A DNA stretch of 64,000 nucleotides from the NCBI GenBank assembly GCA_023391695.1, contig JAEWAK010000038.1:1-64000 (forward strand), given 5' to 3'. Position numbers and translations under genes: made by a program. Shown piece after piece: positions 51,650 to 60,443 of this stretch. This DNA comes from Bacillota bacterium (GTDB lineage Bacteria; Bacillota; Clostridia; Lachnospirales; Lachnospiraceae). Below the pieces are notes generated by a model. It saw only the letters and a program-made list of their open reading frames with translations. It was not told the origin of the DNA and made no database searches. Positions within the stretch are counted from its first letter, which is position 1, and each line of letters starts with the position of its first letter.

Positions 51650-52264
51650 GTGAGGCCTATTAGTTTTAAAATGACTTGCCTTGTCTGCTTTCTGGTACTG
51701 GCTGTGATAATGGATATGAAATCTTACAGGATAAACAATCATCTGATTATCTTCGGATTAGTTTTTGGAAGCCTCTTTCATTTCGGGGAGTATGGCTGGA
51801 CAAGCATAAGTTTATGGTTATTCGGTATTTTACTGCCGGTTCTGTTCCTGTTTCCGCTGTTTCTCATAAAGGCACTGGGGGCAGGGGATATCAAACTTTT
51901 TTCTGTCATAGGTTGCTTTTACGGAATTACCTATGTTTATAAATCTGTTATGGCTGCTTTTATTATTGCAGCATTCCTGTCACTTATTTATCTTATAAGG
52001 AACAAACAGGTCTTTTTACGTTTACATCATCTTGTATCTTATATTCGAAACGTTAAATCCCAATATTTATTCAAAAAAACAAAAACAAAGGAATCGGTTT
52101 ATCAGAATCCGGAATATGGCGTAAACCAGGACACACAGTCAGGGGCTGAGAATAAACCGGAACCGTATTACGACCGGGAAAGAGACGGCAGCCAGGGTAT
52201 CATTCATTTTTCCCCTGCCATATTAATTTCTGTTTTGCTTCAGGTTATTTTTCATATCTATTAA
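51650..52264 (+). CDS. Prepilin peptidase, A24 family (TadV/CpaA-like)
   Basis: An aspartic membrane protease that cleaves prepilin leader peptides; 204 aa. Catalytic aspartates lie in VIMDMKSYRINN and in the GxGDxK-type motif LGAGDIKLF. About five helices are followed by a hydrophilic tail (about 130-185) and one last helix. It opens the Tad-type locus. The start is uncertain: the GTG at 51650 lacks a clear SD, and ATG at 51671 (MTCLVCFLV) is an alternative with a GAGGTGAGG 12 or more nt away. Confidence 0.82.
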   Translation: MRPISFKMTCLVCFLVLAVIMDMKSYRINNHLIIFGLVFGSLFHFGEYGWTSISLWLFGILLPVLFLFPLFLIKALGAGDIKLFSVIGCFYGITYVYKSVMAAFIIAAFLSLIYLIRNKQVFLRLHHLVSYIRNVKSQYLFKKTKTKESVYQNPEYGVNQDTQSGAENKPEPYYDRERDGSQGIIHFSPAILISVLLQVIFHIY

Positions 52265-52349
52265 TGCCTGTATGGCCTTATTTATACCGGACGGGAAAGG
52301 AGGTTCCATTCAGCCGTAAGGCAGAACTGTAACGAAAGGAGGAAACAAT

Positions 52350-53348
52350 ATGGGCTGTACTTTGGCTATCTATGACAGGGAAACCGAATATGCCAACCGC
52401 CTTATGGATTATATAAAACGAAAGCAAAAAAAGTTAACGGTGAGGGTCTTTACGAATCCGGACAGTCTGGGGGATTATTTAGAACAGAATCCTGTACGGA
52501 TCCTTCTGATAAATGAAAATTTACCTTTGGAAGAAGTAAAACCGGATAATATAAAAAATATATGTCTCTTATCAGAAGATAATGATCCTTCCAAACAGGA
52601 GGAATATCCGGTAATTTATAAATATCAGTCGGCAGAGATTTTAATGAAAGAACTATTTTCCCATTATCCTCCCCAGGAACTACAGGGGAGATCTAAAATT
52701 TCTCCTGAACCTGCAGCAGAAATAATCAGTGTATTTTCCATGGACGGGGACGCCAGCCGGCAGGTTTTTGCATTTTCCTTGGCAAATCAGTATGCCGCGT
52801 TGAAAAGAACCCTGTATGTTAATCTTGATATTTATCCGGTTCTGCCAGAGCTTTTAGGACATAAGGCAGAGAAAGGCTTAACCGAATTCATATACTTTCT
52901 GAAACAAAATCATCCTAATTTAATGAATAAAATGAACGGGATTATTACAAAAAGGAATAACCTGGATTATATCGAAGGCGTTTCCTTTGGGCCGGATCTG
53001 TATGAACTTACAACAGAGGATATGAATCTGTGGCTCAACGGGATAATGTTAAATACGGAATATGAAATCGTGATATTTGATATAGGATGTTATTTCCAAC
53101 CAATTATGGATTTGTTGAGAAATACAGGCAGACTGCTTCTGTTATCAGGAGGAACTACCTGGGAACAGGTAAAATATAATAACTTTTTGGAACAGCTGAA
53201 CTGGGCAGGCTATGAGGATGTAGCAGAAAAAATAACCTTAGTGCCGTTAACCGGGGAAGATATGGAAAAGCTGCAGGACCTGGCAGCGAATCATTTTGAA
53301 TCGGAAACCGGCAGTTCTGATTTTACTGCACAGTATATGGAATTGTAA
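52350..53348 (+). CDS. TadZ/CpaE-like pilus localisation ATPase, degenerate
   Basis: A 332-aa protein: N-terminal receiver-like fold (about 1-95) and a MinD/ParA-like domain (about 120-320). The Walker A lysines are missing; the region reads IISVFSMDGDASRQVF where KGGxGKT would be expected. The later VIFDIGCYF corresponds to Walker B. Such degenerate TadZ proteins position the pilus machine rather than hydrolyse ATP. AAAGGAGG precedes the ATG. A GCCGTAAGGC hairpin lies at 52309-52329. Confidence 0.75.
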   Translation: MGCTLAIYDRETEYANRLMDYIKRKQKKLTVRVFTNPDSLGDYLEQNPVRILLINENLPLEEVKPDNIKNICLLSEDNDPSKQEEYPVIYKYQSAEILMKELFSHYPPQELQGRSKISPEPAAEIISVFSMDGDASRQVFAFSLANQYAALKRTLYVNLDIYPVLPELLGHKAEKGLTEFIYFLKQNHPNLMNKMNGIITKRNNLDYIEGVSFGPDLYELTTEDMNLWLNGIMLNTEYEIVIFDIGCYFQPIMDLLRNTGRLLLLSGGTTWEQVKYNNFLEQLNWAGYEDVAEKITLVPLTGEDMEKLQDLAANHFESETGSSDFTAQYMEL

Positions 53349-53379
53349 ACAGGTTAAGGAAAAATTACGGTTGAGGGAA

Positions 53380-53517
53380 GTGTGAAGAAAAAAGCATCTT
53401 CACAAAAAGTGAATTATAAAACATAATTCACTTTAAGAAGAACCTGGAAATGAGCGCAGAGGGTACTCATTCCAAACTTCTTCCACCATTATTTGTGATG
53501 CCGCAGAAGCGGCATAA
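53380..53517 (+). promoter_or_regulatory. Hairpin cassette module X, copy C, before tadA
   Basis: Nearly identical to copy A over about 140 nt: GTGTGAAG...CTTCAC, AAAGTGAATTA/TAATTCACTTT, GGAAATGAGC...CTCATTCC and GATGCCGC/GCGGCAT. It then diverges: AGGTTGAAAGAAATGC is followed by TTTCAATC instead of module Y. The interval 53518-53725 contains further small hairpins and GCGCAGGAATG twice, the second just before the tadA SD. Confidence 0.75.
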
Positions 53518-53725
53518 TGCTGTAAAGGTTGAAAGAAATGCATTTTCAATCTTAAAAGTTTTGTGACGGCGTAATCCTCGGTGCAAAAATTAAGATGTGC
53601 AAAAAGCTTGCGCAGGAATGGGGGATAAAATGAAAGATTTTCAAATCTTTCACCCATAAAGTTGTTGCCTGGGAATTTTAAGTACAAATAGAATATGCGA
53701 AACATGCGCAGGAATGAGGAGCAGT

Positions 53726-54940
53726 ATGGATACACAAAAACAGGAACTTCAGGAACTGGTTATAAAAGAAATTGATTTATCAAAAGAACCAAAAGATGAA
53801 GAAATTTTAGAAGTAATAGATGAGATGCTCTTAAACAAAAGCAAGAACAGTTACATAAGCATGCAGGATAAAAGGAGGCTCAGAAAAGAAATTTTTAATT
53901 CCATACGAAGACTGGATATATTACAGGAGCTGGTGGAAGATAACTCCATAACGGAAATTATGATTAACGGGTCAAAAAATATATTCATAGAACAAAACGG
54001 GGCAATCCGGCCCTGGAATAAGCAGTTTGAATCAGGAAAGAAACTGGAGGATGTGGTGCAGCAGATCGTATCTAAGTCAAACCGTATTATCAATGAGGCC
54101 AGTCCCATCGTGGATGCCAGGCTGCCCGACGGCTCCAGGGTTAATATTGTCCTTCCGCCGGTGGCCCTGGAAGGGCCGGTGGTAACGATCAGAAAGTTTC
54201 CAGATAACCCCATAACCATCCATAAATTAATTGAAATGGGCTCCGTAACGGAAGAAGCTGCCCGTTTTTTAGAAAAGCTGGTGATTGCCGGTTATAATAT
54301 ATTTATCAGCGGGGGTACCGGTTCGGGTAAAACTACATTTCTTAATGTTCTGTCTAATTTCATCCCTAAGGATGAAAGGGTTATTACCATTGAAGATTCC
54401 GCAGAATTGCAGATTAAATCCATCCCTAATCTTGTAAAGCTGGAAGCCCGGAATGCCAACGTGGAAGGGAAAAATGCAGTTACCATAAGGGACCTGATTA
54501 AATCCTCCCTTCGTATGCGACCAGACCGGATCGTCTTGGGAGAAGTAAGGGATGCCGCTGCAATTGACATGCTTCAGGCTATGAACAGCGGACATGACGG
54601 ATCTCTTTCCACAGGTCACGCCAATTCAACGGTAGATATGTTAAACCGTCTGGAAACCCTGGTTCTGATGGGCGCCGATATTCCCCTCATGGCAGTGAGA
54701 AAGCAGATCGCCTCCGCCATAGACATTATAGTCCATTTGGGAAGGCTGAGGGATAAAAGCAGAAAAGTGCTGGAAGTATCGGAAGTACTGGAGTGTGTCG
54801 ATGGGGAAATTGAGGTGAATAAGCTATACGTGTTTAAAGAATCCGGAGAAGATGAAAACGGGAAGGTACTGGGGGCACTGAAAAAAACAAGTAACGAATT
54901 AATCAACTTGGCAAAATTAAGTAAAGCGGGGATTTTGTGA
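53726..54940 (+). CDS. tadA: TadA/CpaF secretion ATPase
   Basis: The hexameric motor of Tad-type pilus assembly, 404 aa. N-terminal helical domain, ITEIMINGSKNIFIEQ, then Walker A ISGGTGSGKTT (about 194-204), the Asp box ITIEDSAELQ, Walker B RIVLGEVRD and the His box TGHANST. The start at 53726 is preceded by AGGAG; the ATG at 53714 would sit before that SD. It overlaps tadB by 4 nt. Confidence 0.94.
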   Translation: MDTQKQELQELVIKEIDLSKEPKDEEILEVIDEMLLNKSKNSYISMQDKRRLRKEIFNSIRRLDILQELVEDNSITEIMINGSKNIFIEQNGAIRPWNKQFESGKKLEDVVQQIVSKSNRIINEASPIVDARLPDGSRVNIVLPPVALEGPVVTIRKFPDNPITIHKLIEMGSVTEEAARFLEKLVIAGYNIFISGGTGSGKTTFLNVLSNFIPKDERVITIEDSAELQIKSIPNLVKLEARNANVEGKNAVTIRDLIKSSLRMRPDRIVLGEVRDAAAIDMLQAMNSGHDGSLSTGHANSTVDMLNRLETLVLMGADIPLMAVRKQIASAIDIIVHLGRLRDKSRKVLEVSEVLECVDGEIEVNKLYVFKESGEDENGKVLGALKKTSNELINLAKLSKAGIL

Positions 54941-55680
54941 TAAACGATTATAATAAATACCAATATACAAAAAAGGAATGGTTTGGTTTTTTCCTACAGG
55001 GAGCCATGATAGGAGCTGGGTTAGGCTTTTTGTTTTATTCTGACCTGGCAGGAAGCTTATTGTTAATTTCCTATGGATTTATCCATGTACATAATAAAAA
55101 AAAGCAATTAATTGAAAAAAGAAAATGGCAGCTGAATTTGGAATTCCGGGACGGGTTATCCAGCCTGTCGGCAGCTTTAAATGCCGGTTATTCCATAGAA
55201 AATGCCTTCAGACAGGCTGTCACGGACTTAAAACTTATGTATACGCCGGATGCACTGATCGTTACGGAATTCGAAGGAATTGTAAATCAAATATACATGA
55301 ACCGGACCGTTGAAACTGCTTTGGCGGATTTTGCAGACCGGAGCGGTGTGGAGGATATAGCTGATTTTGCAGAGGTATTTGTAACGGCAAAAAGGACCGG
55401 CGGCGATATAATAAAAATAATCCGTACTACCGGGAATACCATCAACGATAAGATTGAGGTAAAAAGAGAAATAGTTACTTTAATTACCGGTAAAAAATTT
55501 GAGGCTAATATAATGAGTCTCATTCCAATCTTTATTCTTGTATATTTGCGGTTATTTTCAGACGGGTTTTTAAATCCGCTGTACCACAATCTGTTTGGGG
55601 TTGTTTTTATGACCGTCATCCTGGCTGTATATTACGGAGTTTTTCAATTAACCCGGAAAATAATGAATATTGAAGTATAA
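54937..55680 (+). CDS. tadB: TadB-like inner membrane platform protein (T2SSF domain)
   Basis: A 247-aa membrane protein with N-terminal helices at about 20-50, a cytoplasmic T2SSF domain (RDGLSSLSAALNAGYSIENAF, FVTAKRTGGDIIKIIRTT) and two C-terminal helices. It forms the platform with TadC. The GTG start overlaps the tadA stop (GTGA), so translation is coupled. Shorter at the N-terminus than proteobacterial TadB. Confidence 0.85.
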   Translation: MINDYNKYQYTKKEWFGFFLQGAMIGAGLGFLFYSDLAGSLLLISYGFIHVHNKKKQLIEKRKWQLNLEFRDGLSSLSAALNAGYSIENAFRQAVTDLKLMYTPDALIVTEFEGIVNQIYMNRTVETALADFADRSGVEDIADFAEVFVTAKRTGGDIIKIIRTTGNTINDKIEVKREIVTLITGKKFEANIMSLIPIFILVYLRLFSDGFLNPLYHNLFGVVFMTVILAVYYGVFQLTRKIMNIEV

Positions 55681-55781
55681 GCCGTATGTTAATCAATTGA
55701 TGAAACAGTCAGCACCAAAACAGGAGCTTTTTCAATATGTTTTGCGGTGCGGAAACGTGATCACACGGATGGGGGGTAACG

Positions 55782-57239
55782 ATGATTTTATTAAATCTAA
55801 CTTTATTTCTGTTTTTCATATTACTTTGGTTCCTTTCCAAGAACTATGAAACCGATCTTGTCGGCAGTCTGGATGAAAAGCACCGGATGAAAGCTTTATT
55901 TCCACTTGGATTATTCCTTATGGATAAGCTTAAGCTTAATAAAAAAAAGCAAACGGATAATCTGGAGGGACCGCTTAAAGCCATATATGTGGGTGAACAA
56001 GTGGATTATATAAAAAGGCTGTACCTGTGTAATAAAGTTGCAATTGCAGTCCTGATTATTTTTGCAGCTAATTTTTTCTCTCTGATAAGTAATTTACAGT
56101 CAAATAAACAGCTCTTAGACGGAAAATATCTTCAAAGACCGGGCTATGGGGAAGGAAACAGATCCGTCGATCTTAAGGTGAATGTTTCAGATAAGGAGTC
56201 AACGGTATTGGAGGAAGATATTCAACTGGATGTAAAAGAAAAACGCTATGATAAGGAAGAAACTATAAGGCAGTTTCAATATGCAAAGGACTACATTGAT
56301 TCCCATATATTGAATAAAAATGAATCTCCGGAAAAAGTCCTGTCAGACCTGAATTTTATATCCCGGGTGCCGGATAACGGAATGTCAGTTACCTGGACCA
56401 GCGGCAATGGGGAAATAATTGACACTCATGGTCAAATATACAATGTTGAACTAAAGGAAGGGACATTGGTCCCTGTAACCGCAAAAATTACCTATTATGA
56501 TAGTACAGAGGAATATACCAGGTATTTTAAAGTCTTGCCAAAAGAGTATACCAGGGAAGAAAACACAAGAAAAAATCTGACGGATGCCCTGGATGCTGCC
56601 AATGAGCAGTCAAAAACAGAGGACAGGCTCCCCCTTCCGGATTCCATCAAACAGCAGCAGGTATCCTGGGCGGAAAAAGAAGATAATACCGGATGGATGT
56701 ATCTGGTGTCGGGGGTCATTTTAGCTGTTCTTCTCTATGTTTTAATGGATCGGGATTTATACGATAAGGTGGAAAAGCGAAACAGGGAAATGCTTTTAGA
56801 TTATCCTGAGATTATTAACAAATTTACTCTATTGGCAGGTGCAGGAATGTCTTTATCCAATGCATGGTGCAAGATCTCCAAAGATTACAAGGATAAGGGA
56901 GGGAAAAAACGGTATGCCTATGAAGAAATGGGAATAACTTATGGCGAATTAATGTTGGGAACCTCAGAGATAACTGCCTACGAAAGGTTTGGCCGGCGGG
57001 TAAAACTGCTTCCTTATCTCAGGTTCAGTTCTTTGTTAGCCCAAAACGTGAAAAAAGGGTCTTCCGGTTTATTAAGCCGACTGGAACTGGAGGCTGCCGA
57101 AGCTTTCGAAGAGAGGAAAGAACTTGCTAAAAGAATGGGGGAAGAAGCCGGAACAAAATTACTGTTTCCTATGATGTTAATGCTGGCGATTGTATTGGCT
57201 ATTGTTTTGGTCCCTGCATTTTTATCCTTTCAGATATAA
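55782..57239 (+). CDS. tadC: TadC-like platform protein with an inserted Ig-like extracytoplasmic domain
   Basis: A 485-aa protein, far longer than the usual 290-320. One N-terminal helix and a second at about 85-105 are followed by an insert of about 200 residues before the helix MYLVSGVILAVLLYVLMD. The insert contains DNGMSVTWTSGNGEIIDTHG and VPVTAKITYYDSTEEYTRYF, which look like an atrophied bacterial Ig domain (bIg-type WTSSN...VTLTATI pattern). The C-terminal T2SSF domain has LLAGAGMSLSNAWCKIS and ends in a strongly hydrophobic pair of helices. It is preceded by a GGGGGGT ribosome site. Confidence 0.82.
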   Translation: MILLNLTLFLFFILLWFLSKNYETDLVGSLDEKHRMKALFPLGLFLMDKLKLNKKKQTDNLEGPLKAIYVGEQVDYIKRLYLCNKVAIAVLIIFAANFFSLISNLQSNKQLLDGKYLQRPGYGEGNRSVDLKVNVSDKESTVLEEDIQLDVKEKRYDKEETIRQFQYAKDYIDSHILNKNESPEKVLSDLNFISRVPDNGMSVTWTSGNGEIIDTHGQIYNVELKEGTLVPVTAKITYYDSTEEYTRYFKVLPKEYTREENTRKNLTDALDAANEQSKTEDRLPLPDSIKQQQVSWAEKEDNTGWMYLVSGVILAVLLYVLMDRDLYDKVEKRNREMLLDYPEIINKFTLLAGAGMSLSNAWCKISKDYKDKGGKKRYAYEEMGITYGELMLGTSEITAYERFGRRVKLLPYLRFSSLLAQNVKKGSSGLLSRLELEAAEAFEERKELAKRMGEEAGTKLLFPMMLMLAIVLAIVLVPAFLSFQI

Positions 57240-57249
57240 TTCACATCCT

Positions 57250-57527
57250 AAATTGCGGCTGTGCCACATCTGCAAGCAGACGCGGCAGGTAATGGGAGCA
57301 GTGTAAAGCATCTTTACACACTGATTAAACAACGACATTCAAAGAACGAATGTCTTATGTTAGGCGGTAAATCATCTGCCCGCAGATGATTTATGCAATG
57401 GGAGCCAGGTTGAAAAAAGATTTGTATGCTGCTAAGGCGGCAGATTGAGGTAAGGTTGAAAAAACAAAAGCAGTTTTTTCAACCTCCTGATTTGTACGTG
57501 CGCCAGAGCGCACAGATGGGAGTTGTT
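57250..57527 (+). promoter_or_regulatory. Hairpin-chain leader of the Flp1 pilin (module Z copy D plus others)
   Basis: Successive stems: GCGGC..., GTGTAAAG/CTTTACAC, GACATTC/GAATGTC, AAATCATCTGC/GCAGATGATTT with tail ATGCAATGGGAG, CTGCT/GGCAG. Module Z follows: GTTGAAAAAAC/GTTTTTTCAAC (57455-57483), GTACGTGCGC...GCGCAC (57494-57513), AGATGGGAGTTGTT, ATG. The tail AATGGGAG after two of the stems mimics an SD, as if each module once abutted a start codon. Confidence 0.72.
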
Positions 57528-57701
57528 ATGAATAAAATAAAAGAATTTATAAAGGAAGAAGACGGAATTGCCATAGTGGAAATCATACTTATTTTAGTAT
57601 TATTGATTGGTCTGGTTATCTTATTTAGAGAAAGTATTACCAATATCGTATCAGATATTATAGCAACCATTTCCGATAACGTAAATTCATTTAACGAGTA
57701 A
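57528..57701 (+). CDS. flp: Flp1-family type IVb pilin
   Basis: The major pilin candidate, 57 aa. A short basic/acidic leader ends at G13, cut before IAIVEIILILVLLIGLVIL; glutamate at +5 after the cleavage site is the type IV pilin hallmark. A hydrophobic helix and a short polar tail follow. The start is at the ATG after module Z; the frame extended to 57426 translates the cassette. It is placed between the platform genes and DUF5702. Its leader hairpins may allow pilin to be made in excess of the machine (inference). Confidence 0.88.
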   Translation: MNKIKEFIKEEDGIAIVEIILILVLLIGLVILFRESITNIVSDIIATISDNVNSFNE

Positions 57702-57784
57702 AACGAATAAAAAGAAACCTTTGTACAGGAACAATTATAACTCCTCGATAATACACCGTTATCAGGAAAGATGGGAGCTGATTT

Positions 57785-60247
57785 ATGTTAAGGGAAAAGG
57801 AGGGATCCATTACCGTATTTTTAAGTCTTATATTGCTGTTAATTCTGGCCATTACCATGACTACGGTAGAAACGGCAAGAGTAAACGGGGCAAAAATATA
57901 TACGGAACGTGCCTTACAGACCGCCATGGATTCTGTTTTAAGTGAATATTATCTGCCTCTGTTTAAAGAGTACCACCTGTTCGGGCTGGATGGAAGCTAT
58001 GTTTCGGACAGCCTGGATCCGGAGGCTATATCAGGGAAGCTGAAAGATTACATGGAATATACTTTTAATCCGGGTAAAGAGCTGGAAGACTTAAGCGGTG
58101 AACCTTATGAATATTTTAATATATATGGAATTGATACAGCCAATGTCAGTATCAATCAGACGGAAACCCTAATGGATTTTGAGGGTGAATTATTTATAAA
58201 TCAGGCGGTTTCTTATATGAAATATAAGGAGATAGGGGATGGGCTTGAAAGCTTTCTCCCTAAGCTTGCAGTTACCCAGGAGACGAAGAAAGCCCAGGAG
58301 GCATTAGCTGAAAAACAGGAGACGGAAGAGAACTTATATGAAATAGATGAAAGAATTTTAAGCCTAATGCGTTTGATCGACGGCATTACCATTAATGAAA
58401 AGGGGGTGAAAGTAAACCGGGACGGTAAAATAGCAATTCAGGATAATTTCGTAAAAAAAATTTATACCTTGCCCGTGACAAAAACAAATCTGGGGATTCA
58501 AAATGAATTGGTTTATCATTCCCTGAGCGGGCATTATGTAAATCCGGATCACATCATAGATTCTGCCCTGGAAGATATTGCTTCCCTGAATGAAAATGCG
58601 GTGAAAAAGGAAGCTGCCAATGAGACCTGCCAGAGATTAAAAGCGGCCTACCAGAGCGGAAATAAGGATCCGGAAGAACTGTCAGCCTTAAGAAAGTCCA
58701 TATCGAAAGCAAAGAAAAAATTGGATAACTATAAGAAAACTGAAAAAAATTTAATAAAAGCTCTGAACAGCCGGATAAAAGAATTGAATGAATTGGTGGA
58801 AGGAACCCTGCCTGTCATTAAAAGTGCGCAAAAAATAATTGATGAATTAATTCCGATGCAGGGGGAAGCCGGATTAAAGATACAGGATTATGAAGACTTT
58901 CTGTCGGAAAATAAAGAAAAATTAAGTGAAGAATTTTACCAGGGCTTATTGGAAGATTTATATCATATGGAAAAGTATAAAGGAGCGGATACGGAGGGCA
59001 GTTTGAAGAACCAATATGACTTTACAGGCATGAAAGACACCCTTAAAAAAGACGAAGCTATACTGTCAAAAATCAAACCGGATACCCGGATTACTGCTAC
59101 AGCGGATGAAGAGTCCTGGAGTGAACTTAAGACAGTATTTATCGAAATCAGAAGTTCCATGGCGGCCTACAGCTATGATAAGCTTCAATTTGATTATAGT
59201 ACTTTGGTAAAACCGATCGAAAGCGATTCCTTCTTTTCCGGCATCAAGTCCATGCTTGAGGAAGGAATTATGGGTCTCGTAATTGAAGACATGGATAAAA
59301 TTTCAGACAAAAAATTAAGCAGGGCCGAACTGCCTTCCACAGTGCATCAAATTCAGTCAGGAGAAGAACCTGGGGATATTATATCTTCCATTTCCGAAAT
59401 GAATTTGTCCGGCGGCGAAGATTTATTTTCCGGGATCATGGATGACTTTGGTAAAGGGATCGATTTTAAGGAAACGGCACTTAATGGTGTGGAAGGAGCC
59501 GGGAATTTCCTGCTGCTGCAGGAATATTTGTCAGAACATTTTGGCAGTTTTGGCGAAGCGGATTTAAAGAATGAGATAAAAGCCCTGGACTATGAACTGG
59601 AGTACATTATTATGGGCAAAAGCTCCGATTACGATAATCTGAAAGCCGTGTTTATGCGGATTTTATTAATTCGTACCGCAATGAATCTGATTACTTTATT
59701 GAGTGACCGGAAAAGTAATGAAGAAGCCCGGGCTTTAGCAATTGGCTTTGTTGGATTTACCGGACTTCCGGCTTTAGTGGAAATAACAAAAATGATCATA
59801 TTAACAGTTTGGGCTTTTGCAGAATCCCTGGTGGATATATGCGCATTGTTACAGGGAAAGACCGTACCGCTGCTAAAAAAGAGCAGTGAAATCCGGATAG
59901 AGCTTTATGAGATATTTAATTTAAATAAGGCTTTCATAAAATCCAAGTCAGATAAGATTCAGGAAAATAAAACTTTAATTGATTTGGGTTATCAGGATTA
60001 TTTAAGGTTGTTTTTATATATGGAAAGTCAGGAGAATAAAAGTTTCAGGGCTATGGACTTAATACAGGAGAACATCCGGCTTAACTATGAAGATACCTTT
60101 TACATTAAAAATTGTATTTATGGTTTCCAGGCAGAAGCAGAATTCAGGATGGATTCCAGATTTATAAAGCTGCCATTTATTAAAAAACTGTTAAATAATG
60201 AGGATTACAGTTACGTATTTCATGCTGTTTTGGAACAAGCTTATTAA
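57785..60247 (+). CDS. DUF5702 Tad-locus protein with pilin-like N-terminus
   Basis: An 820-aa exported protein. After a short leader (REKEG) comes SITVFLSLILLLILAITMTT, a class III-like pseudopilin segment without the +5 glutamate. The rest is a long extracytoplasmic region with predicted coiled coil (about 165-390) and two hydrophobic stretches near 625-700. DUF5702 proteins occur only in clostridial Tad loci and are candidate minor pilins or tip proteins. GATGGGAG precedes the ATG. Confidence 0.75.
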   Translation: MLREKEGSITVFLSLILLLILAITMTTVETARVNGAKIYTERALQTAMDSVLSEYYLPLFKEYHLFGLDGSYVSDSLDPEAISGKLKDYMEYTFNPGKELEDLSGEPYEYFNIYGIDTANVSINQTETLMDFEGELFINQAVSYMKYKEIGDGLESFLPKLAVTQETKKAQEALAEKQETEENLYEIDERILSLMRLIDGITINEKGVKVNRDGKIAIQDNFVKKIYTLPVTKTNLGIQNELVYHSLSGHYVNPDHIIDSALEDIASLNENAVKKEAANETCQRLKAAYQSGNKDPEELSALRKSISKAKKKLDNYKKTEKNLIKALNSRIKELNELVEGTLPVIKSAQKIIDELIPMQGEAGLKIQDYEDFLSENKEKLSEEFYQGLLEDLYHMEKYKGADTEGSLKNQYDFTGMKDTLKKDEAILSKIKPDTRITATADEESWSELKTVFIEIRSSMAAYSYDKLQFDYSTLVKPIESDSFFSGIKSMLEEGIMGLVIEDMDKISDKKLSRAELPSTVHQIQSGEEPGDIISSISEMNLSGGEDLFSGIMDDFGKGIDFKETALNGVEGAGNFLLLQEYLSEHFGSFGEADLKNEIKALDYELEYIIMGKSSDYDNLKAVFMRILLIRTAMNLITLLSDRKSNEEARALAIGFVGFTGLPALVEITKMIILTVWAFAESLVDICALLQGKTVPLLKKSSEIRIELYEIFNLNKAFIKSKSDKIQENKTLIDLGYQDYLRLFLYMESQENKSFRAMDLIQENIRLNYEDTFYIKNCIYGFQAEAEFRMDSRFIKLPFIKKLLNNEDYSYVFHAVLEQAY

Positions 60248-60269
60248 TCCATGAAACCGTCTCAAATAG

Positions 60270-60397
60270 AATGGATTGGGATATCCGTTCTTGTCTATAA
60301 AACTTATAAAAAATCATATCAATAAATCAAACAATTTCTCTCTCCAAGAAAAACATCATCCAAAAACATTTTTCTGGAACGGATATCCTAATCCATT
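60270..60397. repeat. 128-nt element with 21-bp terminal inverted repeats
   Basis: The arm 60270-60290 (AATGGATTGGGATATCCGTTC) and arm 60377-60397 are complementary throughout, with one G-T pair. The arms flank an AT-rich interior of 86 nt. It separates DUF5702 from the TadE gene and could insulate or process the transcript, or be a small mobile hairpin. Each arm also contains the palindrome GGATATCC. Confidence 0.7.
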
Positions 60398-60443
60398 TTA
60401 AATGGCTGGTTTTAATTTATTATCTATGTAATGGGGAAACACC

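Noticed and set aside
57426..57527. N-terminal extension of the Flp1 pilin frame
   Set aside because: Also module Z in translation; the real pilin leader begins at 57528.
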